64,000 nucleotides of DNA, taken from Chitinophaga sp. Ak27. GTDB lineage: Bacteria > Bacteroidota > Bacteroidia > Chitinophagales > Chitinophagaceae. Below the pieces are notes generated by a model. That model ran no database searches. It was given only the letters and a program-made list of their open reading frames with translations, and was not told the DNA's origin. The position numbers and the translations under genes are program-made. The DNA lies in NCBI RefSeq assembly GCF_012726295.1, contig NZ_JABAOB010000013.1, forward strand, positions 78,727 to 142,726. Reading direction: 5' to 3'. Every line of letters starts with the position of its first letter. The first letter of the stretch is position 1. This document shows, piece by piece, positions 28,513 to 37,683 of the stretch.

Positions 28513-28861
28513 CTAACTCTTAAAAACCTTCTGCTGCATATACCTAGTAACATATTCATCCACCGAACAATCCCACCCCTTCTCTAGCCCCTTCACCCAA
28601 TCTAATATCTCCGACTTTCAAACTTCAACAACTTTCCCATTCTAAAATGCGGCATCTCCCCCTTCGCACACTTGTTATAAATAGTGTTCGCATCCAGCCG
28701 GAGAAAATCCGCCAGTTCCTTTACAGACATGATTTCACCGCCACCGGCTGGCCGTGGCTTTTTCGGAACAGTTTACACCAATTCAATCCTTAACGATTTG
28801 ATCTTCCGGATATCAGATTCCATACACAATAATCGTTGTTCAATTAAAGCTATATTCCTCA
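28513..28861 (-). pseudogene. Decayed excisionase-type helix-turn-helix gene
   Basis: This is a degraded copy of the intact gene at 51355-51702. The frame reads EQRLLCMESDIRKIKSL, then a stop, then GGGEIMSVKELADFLRLD, and ends VTRYMQQKVFKS. The ATG is changed to AGG, an internal stop replaces a Leu codon, and another defect lies near 28620. The high similarity to the intact copy over its whole length shows an earlier related element at this site. Confidence 0.85.
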
Positions 28862-29105
28862 GTTCAAGTGATCATAAATAACCTTGTTGGCGGCTTTAAC
28901 CCTGATTACATCAGATACTTAGGCATAAATTTGGGTGGGTTTTCACATGTTTATGATCAGCATTTCGCTGACAACATATATATCTTCTCCTTTCTCAATA
29001 AGGTCTGTAGGGTGTTTGCGCCGCCAGTTATGGAACTTGGCTTTGTCTCTCAATCCTACATTGGTGTACCATTCCTGTAGTTTTGTGCGTGTAAGGGAAT
29101 AATTT
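28859..29105 (-). pseudogene. Truncated tyrosine-integrase gene remnant
   Basis: Only the last roughly 80 codons of a tyrosine recombinase survive, with KFHNWRRKHPTDLIEKGEDIYVVSEML and a terminal IYDHLN, matching the intact integrase at 51702-52829. Internal stops and changes are present: the HKHVK segment is garbled and a TAG follows. The remnant is cut exactly where the left attachment repeat begins, so everything upstream of it was lost or displaced by integration of the present element. Confidence 0.85.
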
Positions 29106-29135
29106 AGTATAAGAAAGCCCCTATTTCCCGATACA
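29106..29135. repeat. Left attachment site (attL)
   Basis: The 30-bp direct repeat of the element. Read on the minus strand it contains TGTATCGGGAAATAG, which encodes Cys-Ile-Gly-Lys-stop like the end of mnmE. It differs from the right copy at two positions, both silent in the mnmE frame or beyond it. AGGTAC boxes at 29176-29181 and 29186-29191 may be integrase arm sites. Confidence 0.85.
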
Positions 29136-29253
29136 GGCAGATGAAATTGGCTGTGGTGTTGGGTTTGAGAGGAGGAGGTACAAAAAGGTACAAACGAATT
29201 AAGAATTTATCGTATGAATTCACTCAGCTAAATTGGACACTAAAAGTTAACAT

Positions 29254-30921
29254 CTAGATACGTTTTATATATTCAAATTTTTCGAAGATCTCCACTCCTG
29301 CTAATTTTTCGATTTCTGTAATTATTGCTTTCCCTCTAAGATTTATAAAGTTAACAAAACCAATTTTTACATCATTCATCCAAAGCGGGCTATTTTTACT
29401 CACATTCAAAAGGTGAGAGTTCATCACTTTTGAAAAATGTCTTTGCCCTTTATATTTCAAAAGATAGTTCTTCGGGTGGCTACTCCCAATAGATTGATTT
29501 TCGTCTGACTCCAAAAAACATATATTAGTAATACTATTTGCCCATTTCTCGTTTACAGAATTACGTGTCAATAACGCACTAGGAAAAATATGATGCCGAT
29601 CTTTTCTATTTGATACTGAGGACACATTGTGTAACAAAATTTCATGTCCATTATGCAGATAAAGCGGCTTCTTGTTAAAAAGCATAAGATAATATGCCGC
29701 CGTTGGGCCACTGTTTATCCTATAGTCCGCTCTTAAAAAGTCATAAACATTAACTTTTGCTGTAACTTCATAATTAACTGAAGCTTCATTGCATAATAAC
29801 TTGAAAAATTTGATATCAATTGGAATATTCTTATTGAACCCTCTTCCTGAATATCTCTCCGCACAGCAGGTGTACCAAAACCACTTTTTAATCTGTTTAA
29901 TCTGAAGAGGATTCGCACGCTTCCCGTTTTCCGCAAAGAAGAAAGCCAACATAGAAAAGATATTTTGCGATGGTAGATCCTTTAAAGTCTTTATGTGAAA
30001 CTGGGAAACTAAGAAATCAACCGCTTGGGTATATCCATACTCAATACTCTTCCATTTTCTTAAAAAATTCTTCTCGGCTGCGTTGGTATCCTCAATACTT
30101 TTAAGAAATGATTTGAACCCTGAGCCTCCAATTCTCTCTGCTCCATAAATCAATGCTATAGCATTTTGCATGGAATCAATTGAAATATTATTAAAGCCAT
30201 ATTGGAGTCCTCTTCTTGTCTCCAAGAGATGATCTCTAAGATTAACATTTGTAGCCAAAGCAAATAAATTATCTGCTCTGGTAATTGTCATTCCAGCAGA
30301 ATTAACTCGAATAAAAATTTCTCTTACATCTTCAAAATCGAATCCTTTAAAACTTAAAACATAAAATTTATAACTATGAAATGCCTCATAACAAAGCTGT
30401 ACTTGCTCTAGCTCCCATTTTTTTAATGTTAGCTGTTTATTCAACTCCGAAGGACGATTATTAATTAAATCTGTCAATCTGACAAATCCTTTCGTGTTCT
30501 CATCATACGATCTATTAAATACAAACCTCTTTTCACTTTCCCTTCTACAGTCAAAAAAAATTTCCGAGAAATTAATTTTAGATCCAGCTTCTTCTTTACT
30601 GGATAACCCTTTCAATATCCCATATAGTGTTGATAATCGCTGTTGACCATCAATTATTAACTCAGCGCTAGCTCTTTTTTTGTTAAAAGGAGGTACAATA
30701 GTTTTGCTATTAGGCCTTATACTCATGGCTTTTGAAGGCGGTACATCCCAAACAAGAGCAATACCAATAGGATAATTTCGGAAAATACTATCCATTAGTT
30801 TACAGATTGAATCTTTATTCCAGACATAGCTTCTCTGAATTTCAGGAATAGCGAATACTTTACTATCAAATTTCCTTTTAAGAGTCCTTAACGAATATGT
30901 TTTAATTGCAAAATCAGTCAT
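29254..30921 (-). CDS. DUF262 / HNH (GmrSD-like) protein
   Basis: A 555-residue protein with an N-terminal DUF262 (ParB-like nucleotide-using) domain: IPEIQRSYVWNKDSICKLMDSI and the signature LIIDGQQRLSTLYGIL. A C-terminal HNH-like nuclease region follows, with RKDRHHIFPSALL and a downstream Asn-rich ITNICFLESDENQSIGSSHP. This order resembles single-chain GmrSD and related DUF262-DUF1524 proteins that cut modified or foreign DNA. It lies 172 bases after the methyltransferase gene on the same strand, so it may or may not belong to that operon. No cognate inhibitor is visible. Confidence 0.85.
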   Translation of the reverse strand: MTDFAIKTYSLRTLKRKFDSKVFAIPEIQRSYVWNKDSICKLMDSIFRNYPIGIALVWDVPPSKAMSIRPNSKTIVPPFNKKRASAELIIDGQQRLSTLYGILKGLSSKEEAGSKINFSEIFFDCRRESEKRFVFNRSYDENTKGFVRLTDLINNRPSELNKQLTLKKWELEQVQLCYEAFHSYKFYVLSFKGFDFEDVREIFIRVNSAGMTITRADNLFALATNVNLRDHLLETRRGLQYGFNNISIDSMQNAIALIYGAERIGGSGFKSFLKSIEDTNAAEKNFLRKWKSIEYGYTQAVDFLVSQFHIKTLKDLPSQNIFSMLAFFFAENGKRANPLQIKQIKKWFWYTCCAERYSGRGFNKNIPIDIKFFKLLCNEASVNYEVTAKVNVYDFLRADYRINSGPTAAYYLMLFNKKPLYLHNGHEILLHNVSSVSNRKDRHHIFPSALLTRNSVNEKWANSITNICFLESDENQSIGSSHPKNYLLKYKGQRHFSKVMNSHLLNVSKNSPLWMNDVKIGFVNFINLRGKAIITEIEKLAGVEIFEKFEYIKRI

Positions 30922-31093
30922 GAAGGATTATTGTAAATTGCTATTTAATACCAATAATAAAATTATACAGTTCAAAACGAGACGTAAAGCTGTTCGTTCC
31001 TTAAGTTATTACAAATATTACTTTAATAACATACCAACCTAAAGCGCTACACCTTTTCTCTGTCATTACTAGCTAAAACAAAGATATTAGTTT

Positions 31094-32983
31094 TCATAAA
31101 GCTGGAAATAAAACTCCATAAGCTTCATTTATTAACTTATTCCATTTTTTAGGATCAGTCTCATTGATAAGGCTAATCTTTTCATTTTCGGTAAAAGGAG
31201 CTATCCCAAAAGATTTTATATAGTTGCGACTTAGTGAAAAATATCCTGATCCATATGGTTTACTGGTGCGATTAATATAGTACCAAAACAAATCAGATCC
31301 CAACAATTTTTGAAGAAAAAGAAGTTCAATTTCATTTTCAGCTAAAACAGCCAACCCATTATAAAACAACAAATTTTCATCTGTACTTTTTACAAAATTT
31401 GGAGTACGCGATGCGATATGCGGAAATAAAAGTTTATTCTTCATTTTTTCCAATGATTGATTTCTCCCATAAGCAAACCAATTTTCATAGTCTCCCAAGC
31501 CTCTATCACGGGTTGCCAAAAAGTCCTTTTGAGATTTCAGATATTTATATGCTTTGGGGAACCTGTTCTTTAACTCCCTCTCAGTATAAAGCTTTGCATG
31601 GCCTCCATTAAAATAATATGGAAAAATTATTTTCTCCAATACAAGACTAATATCATCTACTTGAGTTAACTTATTTGAATTGATAATATCTAAGCAAATT
31701 CCCTTTTCAATCTCAAAAGTCCTCCCATTCTCAAAATAGTAAAACTCTTTCGATTCTTTGACAGGAGTAAATATATAGACATCATTCTTTAATGTCGCTA
31801 TGCCTGTCTTAGTATTATAAAGCTCGCCAAAAGGTCTACCAATATTTTCAATTTTCCTGATGACCTCAGTATCCTGAAGATTCCAGCCTACCTTATAATC
31901 GAAATCATCGTACCTTAATTGACTAAATTGTCCAATTTCATTTAAAGCATTAGGATCATTCATTGTATACTCCAAATAGGGAGAACTGAAATTTCCAATT
32001 AGACAAATGCATGTATAAGTAGACTTGCTATTAAAGACCTGTTGACTTCCAAAATCAATAATTTGAAATTTAAATTTATTGGTCTGAAAATATTCTCTTA
32101 ACGCACGACCATTAACACTTTTAAAGAAGGTATTCATAGTAATATATCCTAAAACACCTTTCTTACATAAATTTTCGATTCCTATCTGAAAAAAAGGAAT
32201 ATATAGATCAGGCCTTCCGGTTTTGCAAACATCCCAATCAAACAAATATTGTTTTGTAATTTCGGGGATATTCTTTGAGCAAACATAAGGCGGATTTCCA
32301 ATTATAATATCAAATCCAGTAAACTGATCAATAACATCAATCCACTTAAAGTTGAGGGCATCCCCTTGAAATAAATTAAATTGAAATTTTATGACATCCT
32401 CTCCATCAATAAGTGCAAGTAGTGACAATAATATTTTGGTTCTTTGGATTGAATACTCTTGGATATCAAGCCCAAAAATATTGTCTTTGTAAATATTAGA
32501 GTATGTTTTTTTACTTTTTTTTCTGATTGCTTTTGCTGCATCCAAAAGAAAGCTTCCACAACCACATGCTATATCAGCGACCTTTGCACTCTGAATCTTT
32601 ATGATTGTTGTTTTGAATGTATTAGTAATTATAAACTCGCGAATTGATTTCGGCGTATAAACGGCACCGGTGACAATTTTATCAAGAGGAGAGATAACTG
32701 ATTCGAAAATTGATATTAAATCCTCAAGCACAAATACTTTATGCTCACTAGCAATCAGTTCATTTAGCTTAGTTAAGATATCAAAATTATGTTTATCTTT
32801 TTTGGAAATTGTATAATCTAAAATCAGCTTATTATTTTTAAGCTTCAACCCATTCGCTTGAAGAAAAGAGGATACCAGCAATTTATCAACAGTCTGAGTG
32901 TCTCTTAAATCATTTTTTTTAAAAAAACGTAAAACGGTATTCTTTAAAGTAGGCTTGGACATAAGCTGGTAGAGGTTTTCCAA
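31094..32983 (-). CDS. N6-adenine DNA methyltransferase (type I/IIG-like)
   Basis: A 629-residue class-I SAM-dependent methylase. Motif I is DIACGCGSF (137-145) and motif IV is NPPY (230-233), with FDIIIGNPPYVCSKN characteristic of adenine-N6 enzymes. The C-terminal 300 residues resemble a TaqI/Eco57I-type target-recognition region (DRGLGDYENWFAYGRNQSLEKM, KPYGSGYFSLSRNYIKSFGI). No endonuclease motif is visible. It overlaps the 3' end of the preceding gene by 40 bases, or by 19 if translation starts at the ATG at 32962. It is the last member of a four-gene overlapping operon with a histidine kinase and receiver. Confidence 0.9.
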   Translation of the reverse strand: MENLYQLMSKPTLKNTVLRFFKKNDLRDTQTVDKLLVSSFLQANGLKLKNNKLILDYTISKKDKHNFDILTKLNELIASEHKVFVLEDLISIFESVISPLDKIVTGAVYTPKSIREFIITNTFKTTIIKIQSAKVADIACGCGSFLLDAAKAIRKKSKKTYSNIYKDNIFGLDIQEYSIQRTKILLSLLALIDGEDVIKFQFNLFQGDALNFKWIDVIDQFTGFDIIIGNPPYVCSKNIPEITKQYLFDWDVCKTGRPDLYIPFFQIGIENLCKKGVLGYITMNTFFKSVNGRALREYFQTNKFKFQIIDFGSQQVFNSKSTYTCICLIGNFSSPYLEYTMNDPNALNEIGQFSQLRYDDFDYKVGWNLQDTEVIRKIENIGRPFGELYNTKTGIATLKNDVYIFTPVKESKEFYYFENGRTFEIEKGICLDIINSNKLTQVDDISLVLEKIIFPYYFNGGHAKLYTERELKNRFPKAYKYLKSQKDFLATRDRGLGDYENWFAYGRNQSLEKMKNKLLFPHIASRTPNFVKSTDENLLFYNGLAVLAENEIELLFLQKLLGSDLFWYYINRTSKPYGSGYFSLSRNYIKSFGIAPFTENEKISLINETDPKKWNKLINEAYGVLFPAL

Positions 32984-33690
32984 ATAACATTTTGAGCACT
33001 ATAGTTCCAATGACTTGCAAGAGTCTGAAAATAAGGTTGCATAATTTTCTCTTGATAACGTTTATAAAGACTCAAAAAATAGCCATCGTCCATAATCTGA
33101 TCAAAAGCTAAGGGGAAAAAATTCGTAGTCAAAAATCCAATACCTAATATAAAATCTACGGGATGATGAATGATTCTTGGTGTATCTAAGAATAACGTAT
33201 GACCATAATCAAAACCTTCATCTCTCTTAGGATTAGTGGTATACTGGAGATGATATACGGGATGCGGCTCATCAGCATGCAAAGACAGGTCATGTCGATC
33301 AATATGCAGACAGAAATAATGTGATCCAGAACTACTAAGCCCTCTAACTGATACATTAAAATTCAACTCCAACATTGGATCGTTTAAGTTATCCCATACT
33401 GTATAATCTGCAATCAGCTTCATATTTAAAGACAACTCTACCTTTCCTCCATCTACACCTTTGGGACGTACATGTTTAACAGTATCAACCGGAATTATTA
33501 AATCAGATATTTCATAGCCCCAAAAATTGCCGTTAGTTGTACCATCTTTAAGTTTAGGTGTTTCATTTTTCAAGGCTTCAGCAGCTATATATATAGGTGA
33601 TGTATTTACACCCAATTCTTTTTCCAGAACTCTTGCAGCATTCCTTAGGTCATCAGCCCTTGCCTGTCGAAATTGTTCTATTTTCATCAT
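32944..33690 (-). CDS. Unknown histidine-rich protein of the kinase/receiver/methylase operon
   Basis: A 248-residue protein that I do not recognise. The N-terminal 40 residues form a predicted charged helix (FRQARADDLRNAARVLEKEL). The core carries conserved-looking polar motifs HYFCLHIDRHDLSLHADEPHPVYHLQY, which is split by short loops, then TPRIIHHPVDFILGIGFL. The density of His and Asp residues suggests a metal site or an enzyme, but no named family is evident. It overlaps the receiver gene by 4 bases (ATGA) and the methyltransferase by 40, which ties it to that operon. Confidence 0.8.
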   Translation of the reverse strand: MMKIEQFRQARADDLRNAARVLEKELGVNTSPIYIAAEALKNETPKLKDGTTNGNFWGYEISDLIIPVDTVKHVRPKGVDGGKVELSLNMKLIADYTVWDNLNDPMLELNFNVSVRGLSSSGSHYFCLHIDRHDLSLHADEPHPVYHLQYTTNPKRDEGFDYGHTLFLDTPRIIHHPVDFILGIGFLTTNFFPLAFDQIMDDGYFLSLYKRYQEKIMQPYFQTLASHWNYSAQNVIWKTSTSLCPSLL

Positions 33691-34793
33691 TTAGTCAAAC
33701 TTTCCTTTATTAACTGAATTCTCTCATTCTCAGATGGATGCGGTCTTAAGCCCTTAGATTCATATTCTCTTGATAAGATTGAATTAAGGGAAATATATTT
33801 GGGTTCTTGCCAAGGCTTAACCTCTTTAGACTCATATACTCTAAACCCTTCTAAAGGATCTAAAGGCATTTTATTACCTTCACATATAGTCCAAAAATTC
33901 AGGCTCTGACAATCTGCAATAGGCAGAGCGGGTACCAAACCCTGTATTCCTGTCATATTCTCGATAATCGCTAGTCGCTCTGGACCTGTTAGAGCAGCCA
34001 ATCTTTTACCATTGGAAATTTGCTTGAATAAATCTACGACCTTGTCCGCCCACCATCTCGTCCAACCAGTTGAAAAAAGACCTTTATAAAGTGTTTCAGA
34101 AAACACTCCATCACGAAGATTGACCCAAGCATCTCCCGAATCTTCTATATTAACACCTAATCTTGAAGCAAGTACCCGTTCCTTAATCAAAGCTCCTGGA
34201 TGATTAAACATCTCTTTTTCAATAAAATGAGCATACTCATAAACTGTAGTTTTACCGATAGCAAATCTTTCAAAGATTCTGGGATCTACAGCTTTAAATT
34301 CATCGCGACCAAAAATTTCTTGAATCGTTCGACCTCCCTCATTTAACCATTTATAACCTGTGGCAAGAGAATGGAGCTTCTGTGAAAACTTAGGCCAATT
34401 AGGATCACTTCCTTTTAAAAACTTATAGTCAAAAAGATTATGACTAGTTACATCCGCGTCATATGTAGCCCTCATTCTTTCATCTGTAGAGCACAGAATA
34501 ATTGGACAAGCTTTTACACCACTTGTTGGATCTGACATTACTGTTCTTAATTCTTGTGCAATAGAAGGTGCATTATATGAAACATCTAATGTCATATTTT
34601 GATCCAATCTCAAATCTAAGATGAGACCGTCAAACTCAGGTAAAATCTTAGTCAACTCATTTTTTTGAGTTTTAAAGTCTTTAGGCTGCTGCACAATAAC
34701 GTTAATTAGTTCTTGATCATTAAATCCATCTCTAACGGATTCAACTGATGTGTCATTTTCATCGTCTATATATAAATATTTCATTGCGCTCAT
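33687..34793 (-). CDS. Receiver-domain protein with unknown C-terminal domain
   Basis: A 368-residue protein. Residues 1-140 have every catalytic residue of a response-regulator receiver: Asp10-Asp11 (YIDDE), phospho-acceptor Asp60 (LILDLRL), Ser102/Thr103 (LCSTD) and Lys127 (FLKG). Residues 150-368 show no DNA-binding motif and end with a Pro/Trp-containing segment (KPWQEPKYISLNSILSREY), so the output is not a standard transcription factor. It overlaps the kinase gene by 4 bases (ATGA) and is the obvious phosphorylation partner of that kinase. Confidence 0.85.
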   Translation of the reverse strand: MSAMKYLYIDDENDTSVESVRDGFNDQELINVIVQQPKDFKTQKNELTKILPEFDGLILDLRLDQNMTLDVSYNAPSIAQELRTVMSDPTSGVKACPIILCSTDERMRATYDADVTSHNLFDYKFLKGSDPNWPKFSQKLHSLATGYKWLNEGGRTIQEIFGRDEFKAVDPRIFERFAIGKTTVYEYAHFIEKEMFNHPGALIKERVLASRLGVNIEDSGDAWVNLRDGVFSETLYKGLFSTGWTRWWADKVVDLFKQISNGKRLAALTGPERLAIIENMTGIQGLVPALPIADCQSLNFWTICEGNKMPLDPLEGFRVYESKEVKPWQEPKYISLNSILSREYESKGLRPHPSENERIQLIKESLTK

Positions 34794-37111
34794 TTTATCA
34801 ATTCTTTATTTTCAGGAATTTCTACCCTCAGGCAGGTATTAAATCCGGCCTCTGGTTCAGTTACGAAAATATCTCCTCCATAACTTTCAACAATATCTTT
34901 TACAATTTTTAGCCCTAATCCAGTTCCAGTCATAAATTCTATTTCAGTAGAATTATGCCCTGATGCAGAAGCAGTCGTATAAAATGCATTAAAAATTCTT
35001 TCTTCATTTCCTTTAGGGATACCGTCGCCGTTATCCGAAAACTCCAGAAAAATCTTACCCTGATATCTGCCAGCTTTTATAAATAATTTACCAGGCTTCC
35101 CATTTCGTCTAATGGCCTTTTTAGAATTGGTGTAAAAGTTAAAAAGTATAGAGGCCCATTCCGATGGATGCATGGCAACAGTATAAAGGTCATAGCCTTC
35201 ATACAACGGCTTTTCCAAAACAATACCAGCCCTGTTTAAATCATTACTAACGACACTTCTAAAGTCATTTACCGCATCTCGAATTTCTATTGGCTCCAAT
35301 TCACGAAATACATTCCTTGAAATTGCTTTATCAAAATAGGATGAATAAGCAGTAAATGATTTGATATTGGTTTCCAGCCTTTCTACTCTATATAGAGCTT
35401 CTGAAAATTCTTTAACTACTCTTTTCAGATAGGAAATATCCGTATTAAATCCTGGTAAGAATCTCTTTACCTCATGTACAAATTCTCCAATTACTAATCC
35501 TAAACCGGCCAAAATACGAAGCATATTAATTTCTTCAATTAATATATCCTTTTCCTGTTTTTCAATTTCCCGATTTTCAATTAACTCCTCGAACGCTGAA
35601 TTAAATTTATTCTCATTTTCAACCACTATACCATCTTTGTTATCTTTAGTATTAGTTGATATTGGTTTTTCATTGAAAATCTCCTTTATTCTTACAAGCG
35701 CCCTGTCTACTTTTTCACTGGGAGTCAAATCATCACTTTTTTTCCAATCCTTTTGTGAAGCAATTCCCTTTCTATGGCGAAGTTCCGCGACTTTTAAGAC
35801 GGCACTAGTAATTGATCTATATACAAAATCAACCAATTCCTGGAATGCTTCGTTTTCATCAACACCTTCTCTACTTGATGTTTCATCAAATAAGTTAGCT
35901 GTTTCACCATCAACTTCAACAAAACCAAAAAAGCTTATATTTTGATGAGGAACGATGTACGTGCGTCTTCTAGTTGATTCGTCTAATTTAATCCAATCAT
36001 TTCCGTTTTCTCCATACGGTAAAACCCTAAAGCCGTTCCGATAAAGTCTTATTCCTCCCCTATCATTTGCGACGCTTTTAATAAAGGTCATGATCTGCGG
36101 GGGAATTAATGAATTATCATATATAAAGTAATATGCCTTGAAACGCACATCTTTAATAAATTTGTATTGAGATTTAGAATTTTCCTTCTCCTTCCCAATT
36201 GGGAACCCTTTTCTCTGGAAACTCAATTTTTCACTTTTCAAATACCATTTTCCTTCTCCCTGGTGATTAACATGACCTTCAATTTCTGCCAATGCATGGG
36301 AAAGGAATGCCTGTTGTTCATCAGCAATTTTAATTAGTCCACTCTTTTCCCTCCTGAAATAGACACTTTTAAATCCAGGATCAACAGAGTTGCTTTTCCC
36401 ATCTTTTGTTCTCTTGCTTAATGGAAACGGTTGCAATAACTCAGAAGTATACCGATAAACCCTTTTTATCATCGAATCGGACCATAAATCGCGCAACCCC
36501 TCAATTATCAAATCTGTACCTTCATCCTTTATTTTATCAACTAGAGTAATAGAATTTGAAATTGAAAATAAATCTGAATCGGTTTCAAATTGATTCCAAT
36601 TAATTGATAATTTTAACGCTTTTTCAGAATCAGAAGTCTGCGTCACAATTGTAAGTCTTTCACCTAACCTTTGGGTTGCAAATCGGCCAATACCCTTCCT
36701 TCCAGCTCTTATTCTATCAAATTTGGGGGATTGAGGATTATGTATTTTATCTGTTGCAGATATCCGCATAAATCCATTAATCAACTGATATCTTGTCATA
36801 CCTATCCCATCATCTTCAATATGCAATGAGCCTCCGGCTTCGAAAGTATTCTCAAATATTAGCTTAACTTCAGTGGCATCGGCATCATAAGCATTTTTTA
36901 CCAGCTCAGATACCGCAGTTTCTTGTCGCCCGACAAGCTCTTTACCTAGTCTATTTATTATTCCTGCATCCACCGAAAACCTAATATTGGTTTCGTCATA
37001 ATTAGCTATTTGATTTGATAGCTGCAGAATAATGTTACTATCAGAATTCGTTTTCTGAATTTCAGCAGTAAGTTGCTTTTTTAGGTCAGCAAGTTTCTTT
37101 GAACTATTCAA
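34790..37111 (-). CDS. Double-GHKL histidine kinase (MORC/Hsp90-like plus HisKA-like)
   Basis: A 773-residue protein with two ATP-binding GHKL modules. The N-terminal one is Hsp90/MORC-like: ELVKNAYDADA (Asn73), IEDDGIGM (100-105) and GRKGIGRFA (138-145). The C-terminal one is a kinase: a helical segment with FVHEVKRFLPGF (His546 candidate), N-box LFNFYTNSKKA (Asn658/662), DNGDGIP (from Asp693) and GTGLGLKIV (729-737). There is no membrane segment, so it is cytoplasmic. It is the first gene of the overlapping operon with a receiver protein and a DNA methyltransferase. GHKL ATPases joined to restriction-modification genes are known (MORC/MutL-like), but this double form with a receiver looks distinct. 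Confidence 0.85.
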   Translation of the reverse strand: MNSSKKLADLKKQLTAEIQKTNSDSNIILQLSNQIANYDETNIRFSVDAGIINRLGKELVGRQETAVSELVKNAYDADATEVKLIFENTFEAGGSLHIEDDGIGMTRYQLINGFMRISATDKIHNPQSPKFDRIRAGRKGIGRFATQRLGERLTIVTQTSDSEKALKLSINWNQFETDSDLFSISNSITLVDKIKDEGTDLIIEGLRDLWSDSMIKRVYRYTSELLQPFPLSKRTKDGKSNSVDPGFKSVYFRREKSGLIKIADEQQAFLSHALAEIEGHVNHQGEGKWYLKSEKLSFQRKGFPIGKEKENSKSQYKFIKDVRFKAYYFIYDNSLIPPQIMTFIKSVANDRGGIRLYRNGFRVLPYGENGNDWIKLDESTRRRTYIVPHQNISFFGFVEVDGETANLFDETSSREGVDENEAFQELVDFVYRSITSAVLKVAELRHRKGIASQKDWKKSDDLTPSEKVDRALVRIKEIFNEKPISTNTKDNKDGIVVENENKFNSAFEELIENREIEKQEKDILIEEINMLRILAGLGLVIGEFVHEVKRFLPGFNTDISYLKRVVKEFSEALYRVERLETNIKSFTAYSSYFDKAISRNVFRELEPIEIRDAVNDFRSVVSNDLNRAGIVLEKPLYEGYDLYTVAMHPSEWASILFNFYTNSKKAIRRNGKPGKLFIKAGRYQGKIFLEFSDNGDGIPKGNEERIFNAFYTTASASGHNSTEIEFMTGTGLGLKIVKDIVESYGGDIFVTEPEAGFNTCLRVEIPENKELIK

Positions 37112-37262
37112 TATTTAAAATATTTAAAGGGAATATAACAAATTCCCTATTTTAAATAAAAGGAATTACAATAGGATGTTATAAGGTTTGATTTATCATT
37201 TCAGGGTCAATACTTTATGCCTTGAAGCATATATATTATTCACAATGCTAAAATATAAAAAT

Positions 37263-37496
37263 CTATGCTTTAGTCGATATCAATAAATCACGTACATCTA
37301 CATCCAAAACTAGCGCGATGTCAAATAACGTATCAAGGGTAGGTTGTTGATCATTTGTACACCACTTGGATATTGTTGTCTTGTTCTTTCCTAACTTTTC
37401 AGCGAGCCAGATATTGGTTTTCCCTTTGTCTGCAAGGACACTCTTAATTCTATTAAGCACTCTTTTTTCAACCATTTTATTAGCGAAATTCAACAT
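37263..37496 (-). CDS. XRE-family helix-turn-helix regulator
   Basis: A 77-residue Cro/C1-type protein: INIWLAEKLGKNKTTISKWCTNDQQPTLDTLFDIALVLDV is a standard HTH_3 fold in essence (read at residues 25-65). Size and position, 151 bases upstream of the kinase operon on the same strand, fit a small controller protein like the C proteins of restriction-modification systems. Translation may start at the second Met (MVEKRVL). Confidence 0.85.
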   Translation of the reverse strand: MLNFANKMVEKRVLNRIKSVLADKGKTNIWLAEKLGKNKTTISKWCTNDQQPTLDTLFDIALVLDVDVRDLLISTKA

Positions 37497-37511
37497 TGAA
37501 ATGGCAATATA

Positions 37512-37543
37512 TGAAACTACTATAAGCTCATTTTAAATCAAAA
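37512..37543 (-). promoter_or_regulatory. Candidate promoter of the XRE gene
   Basis: On the minus strand TTTTG is followed after 19 bases by TAGTTTCA, six of eight matches to TAnnTTTG. The XRE start codon lies 16 bases downstream. Confidence 0.3.
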
Positions 37544-37683
37544 ATGTCACAAAACAGAACTAAAATTGCATTTAAATGAATTAAATTTCCGAAATACAGA
37601 ATTTTTATTTATTTTTAACCCTAATATGAACTTTTTAAGTATGAAAGTTAATCTTAGAAATAACTAATTCTATAATATAATTT

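Noticed and set aside
28684..29080. Two plus-strand frames of about 65-70 codons
   Set aside because: They are antisense shadows of the excisionase and integrase remnants; the same shadows occur opposite the intact genes.
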